NCBI RefSeq assembly: GCF_000759025.1
Contig: NZ_JPOS01000084.1
Coordinates: forward strand, 1 to 64,000
Direction of reading: 5' to 3'
Source: Phaeodactylibacter xiamenensis
GTDB taxonomy: Bacteria > Bacteroidota > Bacteroidia > Chitinophagales > Saprospiraceae
Length of the DNA stretch: 64,000 nt
Made by a program: the position numbers and the translations under genes
In this document: positions 59,437-64,000 of the stretch, one piece after another
Layout: every line of letters starts with the position of its first letter
How positions within the stretch are numbered: the stretch's first letter is position 1
The notes under the pieces: generated by a model
The model's input: only the letters and a program-made list of their open reading frames with translations
Database searches by the model: none
Told to the model about the DNA's origin: nothing

Positions 59437-61554
59437 TCAGCGGTAAGTCTGCAAACGCTCTTCGTCTTCCGCCGTAGCGGGTTCCAGCGAAACAGCTGTC
59501 CCGCCACCCGGCGCCAAGTCCAGCTTCAGGGTTGTGCTCCGGTCTACCAGAAAGGACTCGATGAGGAAAGCAGAGGGGTTCTCATCCCAGTGAGCGCCCT
59601 CTCCATCCCGGTAGATGGTCGCTTTGTAATTGGACCCCGCAGGCAGAAAATCCAGTGAAGCTTCAAGGGAACGCTCCTGCTCATCGGTAATGCTGCCCAG
59701 GAACCAGCGATCAGTACCGCGCTCCTGACGGGCGATAGTCACGTAGTCGCCAACCTCACCGTTGAGCACTTTGCTCTGTTCCCAATCTACGCCAACCTCC
59801 CGGATGAACTCGAATGCCGGATGGTCTTCGTAATGCTCCGGCAAGTCAGCCGCCATCTGTACCGGGCTGTAGATCACCACATAGAGCGCCAACTGATGGG
59901 CCAGAGTGGTGTTGATCTGGCTTTCTTCCTTGTAAGGTGCCAGTTTCATATTAAAAATCCCCGGCGTAAAATCTATTGGACCAGCCAGCATCCGGGTGAA
60001 AGCAACCGTGGGCAGATGATCCGGAGGGTTACCGCCTTCCACCGACCAGGCATTGAATTCCTGCCCACGTAAGCCTTCCCGGGAAGTCGCATTCGGAAAA
60101 GTACGCCGTATGCCAGTAGCTTTGATCGGCTCATGGGCATTGACGGCCACTTCATATTCGGCTGCCGTTTCCAGCACCTTGCGGTAATGGTTGACCATCC
60201 ACTGGCCATGGTGGTATTCTCCTGCCGGGATGATTTTACCCACGTAGCCGGTTTTTACGCTATGAATGCCCAGGCGTTGCATAAGCGCGTAAGCGGTATC
60301 GAGCTGCTGCTCGTAGGTACGTGGGGCGGCTGAGGTTTCGTGGTGCATGATCATTTCCACACCTTTCTCTTTAGCGTAGCGCACCACCTCCTCCAGGTCA
60401 TAGTCTTCGTAAGGTGTCACAAAGTCAAAAACGCCCTCCCGGTCTTCAAAGCCGATCCAGTGTTCCCAGCCGGTATTCCAGCCTTCCACCAGGACGGCTC
60501 CGATGTTGTTTTCAGCAGCAAAGTCGATGTAGCGCTTTGCATTTTCGGTGGTGGCGCCGTGTTTGCCACTTGCCATGTCCCAGGAGGACTTGCCGAGGTG
60601 CATTTCCCACCAGATTCCCACGTACTTGGTAGGCTTAAACCACTCCACATCGCCTAACTGATTGGGCTCATTGAGGTTTACAATCAGGTTGGACTCAATC
60701 AGGCCGGCGGCATCGGGACTGACCTGTACCGTGCGCCAGGGGGTATGGAAGGGCAGTTTCCGCTTTACTTTATAGGGCGTGCGCTCAGAACCGACCAAAT
60801 TACTGGTGAGCTTATAGGCGTCATTGTCCACCATAAGCGTCATGCCTGCGTAGTCCGTCAGGGCCGCTTCGTGGAAGCTGAGGTGCAGGCCGGAAGCCGT
60901 CCGCATCGTCACCGGGGTATTCACCGCATTGACAGGTATGGCGGTTTGCGCCAGATTGGGATGGTCCCGCTTGCTCAGCGCATCAATACCGGAAATGGAG
61001 GTTTCGTTGTACAGGTGTTCGTAAATATCCCAGTCGCCGGGAATCCACCAGGCCGTGTGGTTGCCGGTGAGCTGAAATTCGGTACGCTCCTCCGCAACTT
61101 CCAGGGCTTCCAATCCTTCCTGTTCCGGGACTTCATACCGGAAGCCAAAGCCGTCATCGTAAACCCTGAAGATCAGACGCATCCTGCGATTGGGCGGCGG
61201 CATTTCACGGACCTCCACGGTAAGCTCGTTGTAGTGATTGGATACTTCCCGCTGCTCGCCCCAGGGCATTTCCCAAACGTCATTCAGCGCCCGGGTGGAA
61301 TAGTCTGTCATTTCAAAGCCGGTGCGCAGGCTTGGTGCATCTACCAGCTCAAATCCCAAAGCAGAGGTGTCCAAAATGGCGGTGTCTTTATACCGGGCCC
61401 AGTAGACCGGCTCCCCTTCTTCAGTAAGCGTAAACTGTAACTGAAGGTCGCCACCTGGAGAAGAGATTTCCAGTATTTTGTCCATTTCTTTGTCTTTTGA
61501 GCAGCCGGCCAGGAGAGCCAAAGCCAGTAGAGGAAGGCACCAATAGGATTTCAT
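59437..61554 (-). CDS. GH97-family alpha-glucosidase-type lipoprotein (inverting, SusB-like)
   Basis: A 705-residue lipoprotein with lipobox LLAGC (Cys18), an N-terminal beta domain (about 30-280), a catalytic (beta/alpha)8 barrel (about 285-570) and a C-terminal beta domain. Glu406 (MHHET), Glu475 (NAHEPIK) and Glu499 (RGQEFN) have spacings of 69 and 24, the same as Glu439, Glu508 and Glu532 of Bacteroides SusB as I remember them (bases and acid of an inverting alpha-glucoside hydrolase). Retaining GH97 members use an Asp nucleophile instead. It is probably on the periplasmic face of the outer membrane or on the cell surface. No SusC/D pair is next to it. Confidence 0.92.
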   Translation of the reverse strand: MKSYWCLPLLALALLAGCSKDKEMDKILEISSPGGDLQLQFTLTEEGEPVYWARYKDTAILDTSALGFELVDAPSLRTGFEMTDYSTRALNDVWEMPWGEQREVSNHYNELTVEVREMPPPNRRMRLIFRVYDDGFGFRYEVPEQEGLEALEVAEERTEFQLTGNHTAWWIPGDWDIYEHLYNETSISGIDALSKRDHPNLAQTAIPVNAVNTPVTMRTASGLHLSFHEAALTDYAGMTLMVDNDAYKLTSNLVGSERTPYKVKRKLPFHTPWRTVQVSPDAAGLIESNLIVNLNEPNQLGDVEWFKPTKYVGIWWEMHLGKSSWDMASGKHGATTENAKRYIDFAAENNIGAVLVEGWNTGWEHWIGFEDREGVFDFVTPYEDYDLEEVVRYAKEKGVEMIMHHETSAAPRTYEQQLDTAYALMQRLGIHSVKTGYVGKIIPAGEYHHGQWMVNHYRKVLETAAEYEVAVNAHEPIKATGIRRTFPNATSREGLRGQEFNAWSVEGGNPPDHLPTVAFTRMLAGPIDFTPGIFNMKLAPYKEESQINTTLAHQLALYVVIYSPVQMAADLPEHYEDHPAFEFIREVGVDWEQSKVLNGEVGDYVTIARQERGTDRWFLGSITDEQERSLEASLDFLPAGSNYKATIYRDGEGAHWDENPSAFLIESFLVDRSTTLKLDLAPGGGTAVSLEPATAEDEERLQTYR

Positions 61555-61589
61555 ATATTTAGTTGGATTTCGTCGGTAAACTCAATAGA

Positions 61590-62282
61590 TTATACCCTCA
61601 TCAAATCTTCCACCACAGCAGGCACCCCCTGTGTAGCGGGCGCATCAATCACCTTCAGATCGGCAATCAGGCTCAGTTCATAATTGATGGAAGGGTTAGG
61701 GTCAACGTAGTAGATTTTCCGGGCTTTCTGAGCGAAACCGACCAACCCGGCAGCAGGATAAACCTGCATGGAACTGCCAATGATCAAAATGATATCTGCA
61801 TCCAGAACTTCCAGCGCAGCCTCCTCCAGCATAGGAACAGCTTCTCCAAACCAAACAATATGTGGGCGGAGCTGATGGCCTTTTTCACAGGTGTCGCCAA
61901 TATTCAGGTCTTCTTTCCAGTCGTAGACCAATTCCGGATGCTGTGTGCTGCGCACCTTGAAAAGTTCTCCATGCAAATGAAGTACGTTGCTGCTGCCGCC
62001 CCGCTCGTGCAAATCGTCTACGTTTTGGGTCACCACAGTGGTGTTGAAAATATCCTCCAAAGCAGAGAGGGCTTCGTGTCCGGAATTAGGTTCCACTTCA
62101 TGGAGTTGCCGCCGGCGCTGATTGTAAAAGTCAAGTACCAGCTCAGGATTCTTGCGCCAGCCCTGAGGGGAAGCCACTTCCATGACATCATGCCCTTCCC
62201 AAAGACCGTCATCGTCCCGAAAGGTTTTTATGCCGCTTTCGGCGCTCATGCCGGCGCCGGTCAATATTACCAGTTTGTCCAT
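61590..62282 (-). CDS. Class III sirtuin, NAD-dependent deacylase, without zinc-binding Cys
   Basis: A 230-residue protein starting at the ATG at 62282 (MDKLVILTGAGMSAESGI); the frame extends 13 residues upstream with no family likeness. NAD-binding motifs are GAGMSAESGI, VVTQNVDDLH (catalytic His in HLHGELFKV) and GSSMQVYPA. A YNQR motif (FYNQRRRQL) matches the Tyr-x-x-Arg of desuccinylase/demalonylase sirtuins such as SIRT5 and CobB. The zinc module of most sirtuins needs four Cys; between HGELFK and HIVWFGE I find only one (DTCEKGH). It removes short acyl groups from lysines in the cytoplasm. The neighbours are unrelated. Confidence 0.9.
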   Translation of the reverse strand: MDKLVILTGAGMSAESGIKTFRDDDGLWEGHDVMEVASPQGWRKNPELVLDFYNQRRRQLHEVEPNSGHEALSALEDIFNTTVVTQNVDDLHERGGSSNVLHLHGELFKVRSTQHPELVYDWKEDLNIGDTCEKGHQLRPHIVWFGEAVPMLEEAALEVLDADIILIIGSSMQVYPAAGLVGFAQKARKIYYVDPNPSINYELSLIADLKVIDAPATQGVPAVVEDLMRV

Positions 62283-62340
62283 ATCGTTTGCACTGAAAAT
62301 TATGTTCCTAAAGATACACAATCGGTGCAGACTGTAAAAA

Positions 62341-64000
62341 CTAATCCCGTAACTTAAGCAGGGCCGCCTTTACATAACCATCCCAACCACCCATAGAAAC
62401 TTTCCACCACCATTCATTTGTTTTTTCCAGCAATTTCAGCTCGGTGTATACCGGCATACGGGAAATCACTCCCGAACTGGAGTTGGGGGCTTCCCGCAGA
62501 CTCGTCCGCTGTGTCAGTAGGTAAGTAGCGTAGGGTGGCTCGTAGGCGATGGGGTACCCGCTCTCTGCTCCATCAGAGGCAGTATCAGCTGCTTCTGGTC
62601 CACTATCAACGGCAGGCTCCGATGCATTTGCTGGCATTTCGGGCTCAGGCGCTGTTTCCATTAGCGGTGCCTGTTCGGGCATCGGTTCGGGTGCCGGTGT
62701 TTCCATCTCTTCAGGGACAAGGGTTTCGGGCGCTGATTCCCGGAGTTCAGGTTTGGGAGCGGGCGCCTCTGTTTCCACTTCAGGCATAGCCTGAGCAGGC
62801 ATTTCGGGGCGCTCAGGAGTTGCCGGCGCTTCTGAGCCTGGCACATCATTTATCGCTTCTTTTTCGGCGGCAATCAGGAAAACAACCTGATTTAGGGAAG
62901 ACTTCCGCTCCGGCTGGAAGTCTACAGTCAGGCTATCGTAGCCGGCAGATTTCACTACGGCCTGGTACGGAGCACGTTCGGCAGAAAGCTGCATATTCAC
63001 CCGTCCACCAAAGGCTTCTTCTGTTTGGATGAGTTTGTAGTAGCCTCCTTGTTCTATCCGGTAAACATCTACGCTTGCCGCTTCGACCAGTCCCAGGTCC
63101 TGGTTGTCCCGTAGTTCAAGCCTGAAGGGGAATAGCTTTAGCCCGTCTGCGTTAGCGGGGTGGTTCTCCGGGTAGTTGTCTTCTTCATCAGGGTAGGTGA
63201 GCAACGGTGACTGTGCGGATGGCTCAGGGTTATCGGTGGCTATAATCTCGGTTGTAGCGGGCTCAGGCTCCGCAGGTGTGGCTCCTTCTTCCGAAGCGAC
63301 TTGATTACCATTAACCGCAGAGACCTCTTCCGGTGTCTCGTCGACTATTGCCTTGGCGGGCGATTCAGATTCAGCAGCTACTGGTGCTTCAGCCGGCGGA
63401 GTGGCGGCAGGTACATGGACAGGATCAGGCATTTCTGAATCCAAACCACGGGCAGCAGCCAGTTTTAAATCTGATTGCTTGCGCCCGAACGTCAGATTGA
63501 GCCCTGCCCGGAAGTTTGCCCCGTCGAGGCGCTCCTCGTTGGTCACAGCAGACAGGTTGTCAGCAATGGCATAAACCTGAAGCGGTCCCAGTTTAAGGGC
63601 TGCATTGGCGCCCAGGCTGTTAAAAGTACCGTTTTGCATAGTGTAAACGCCGCCTACGCTGAGTATACGCCCTAAGGAGAACCGGGTGCTCAGGGACAAT
63701 GCCGTAAAGGTACCACCGGTAAAAAACTCGTTGTACAATAACCCACCGACATCCCAAAAAGGAAAAAGCTGATAATTCGCGCCCAGGTAAGTGCGGGGTG
63801 CAAGCGCCTGCGTGTAAGCGACATTTGAGGTGGCTTCAAAGGTGCCCACCGTATCAATACCAGGCACCACTTCAAAGTCTTCTCCCTCGTCCAGGTTAGC
63901 CGCATCTACGCCTTCAAAGTTGACAGTGCCGGTCAGGTTAACTTGTTGTGTGGCATTTTCCCACCGGATACTGCCCAGGTTGAGCAAGGATGCAGACAGG
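62341..64000 (-). CDS. DUF5723-type outer-membrane protein with C-terminal SH3-like domain (5' end outside window)
   Basis: The frame is still open at the window edge, so the N-terminus with its signal peptide is missing; a TTG at 63987 is not a likely start. The visible start (SASLLNLGSIRWEN ... FFTGGTFTALSLSTRFSLG) resembles the barrel-like DUF5723 family. After the barrel comes a long Pro/Glu/Ala-rich linker (about residues 185-480 of the visible part), including a short carboxypeptidase-regulatory-like segment (VDVYRIEQGGYYKLIQTEEAFGG). The last 65 residues form a bacterial SH3-like domain (TQRTSLREAPNSSSGVI ... WWWKVSMGGWDGYV). The SH3 domain may bind the cell wall or a protein partner. 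Confidence 0.82.
   Translation of the reverse strand, partial: LSASLLNLGSIRWENATQQVNLTGTVNFEGVDAANLDEGEDFEVVPGIDTVGTFEATSNVAYTQALAPRTYLGANYQLFPFWDVGGLLYNEFFTGGTFTALSLSTRFSLGRILSVGGVYTMQNGTFNSLGANAALKLGPLQVYAIADNLSAVTNEERLDGANFRAGLNLTFGRKQSDLKLAAARGLDSEMPDPVHVPAATPPAEAPVAAESESPAKAIVDETPEEVSAVNGNQVASEEGATPAEPEPATTEIIATDNPEPSAQSPLLTYPDEEDNYPENHPANADGLKLFPFRLELRDNQDLGLVEAASVDVYRIEQGGYYKLIQTEEAFGGRVNMQLSAERAPYQAVVKSAGYDSLTVDFQPERKSSLNQVVFLIAAEKEAINDVPGSEAPATPERPEMPAQAMPEVETEAPAPKPELRESAPETLVPEEMETPAPEPMPEQAPLMETAPEPEMPANASEPAVDSGPEAADTASDGAESGYPIAYEPPYATYLLTQRTSLREAPNSSSGVISRMPVYTELKLLEKTNEWWWKVSMGGWDGYVKAALLKLRD

Overview
The window comes from a Bacteroidota chromosome, most likely a marine, gliding, Saprospiria/Lewinella-like organism. 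Supporting signs are several proteins with type IX secretion (T9SS) C-terminal sorting domains of both type A (Por-like, 'PNPA') and type B ('ITPNGDGLND'), a PorP/SprF-family outer-membrane protein, a YidC with a large N-terminal periplasmic domain, TAnnTTTG-type -7 promoter boxes in front of many genes, and little evidence of Shine-Dalgarno sequences. No rRNA, tRNA or CRISPR array was seen.

Layout. (1) 1-4103 is an AT-rich accessory end: the edge of an IS630-type transposase, a T9SS-region gene cut short beside it, and a beta-helix T9SS cargo gene broken by a G8 tract. (2) 4341-6873 holds a sodium:solute symporter and, upstream of it, a compact candidate structured RNA with its own terminator. 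(3) 6873-11897 is a small biosynthetic operon with a consensus promoter: carrier protein, stand-alone adenylation enzyme with an almost perfect prolyl specificity code, prolyl-carrier-protein dehydrogenase-like ACAD, flavin-dependent halogenase and a methyltransferase. It should make a halogenated pyrrole-2-carboxyl thioester and has no PKS, NRPS or thioesterase next to it. (4) 12396-28372 is a cell-surface polysaccharide locus with five sulfotransferase domains (one fused to a glycosyltransferase, one frameshifted), two GT8 enzymes, other glycosyltransferases, an MBOAT-SGNH acyltransferase, a GT-C-like membrane protein and a Wzm/Wzt-type ABC exporter. It probably makes and exports a sulfated, acylated glycan.

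(5) 28489-31312 has a FucP-type sugar symporter and a ROK regulator. (6) 31439-38932 is mainly housekeeping: YidC, an aminotransferase, a lipoprotein, a helix-hairpin-helix membrane protein, an OmpA-like protein and Ffh. (7) 39015-45466 has a small exported protein, a PA-domain T9SS protein, a fused two-NBD oligopeptide-type ABC ATPase and a choice-of-anchor-B T9SS protein. (8) 45467-46054 is gene-free and carries a 137-bp-period tandem repeat with short palindromes, ending in a perfect terminator. (9) 46055-53809 is a surface pair: a 2222-residue adhesin-like protein and a PorP/SprF protein. (10) 54515-64000 has a Tat-exported glycosylasparaginase, an outer-membrane TSP3-repeat protein, CorA, a LolC/E-type permease, a GH97 alpha-glucosidase with the SusB catalytic glutamate spacing, a class III sirtuin and the 3' part of a DUF5723/SH3 outer-membrane protein.

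The most interesting items are the minimal halopyrrole operon, the sulfotransferase-rich glycan locus with an ABC ATPase that has lost its switch histidine, and the candidate structured RNA at 6241-6373.
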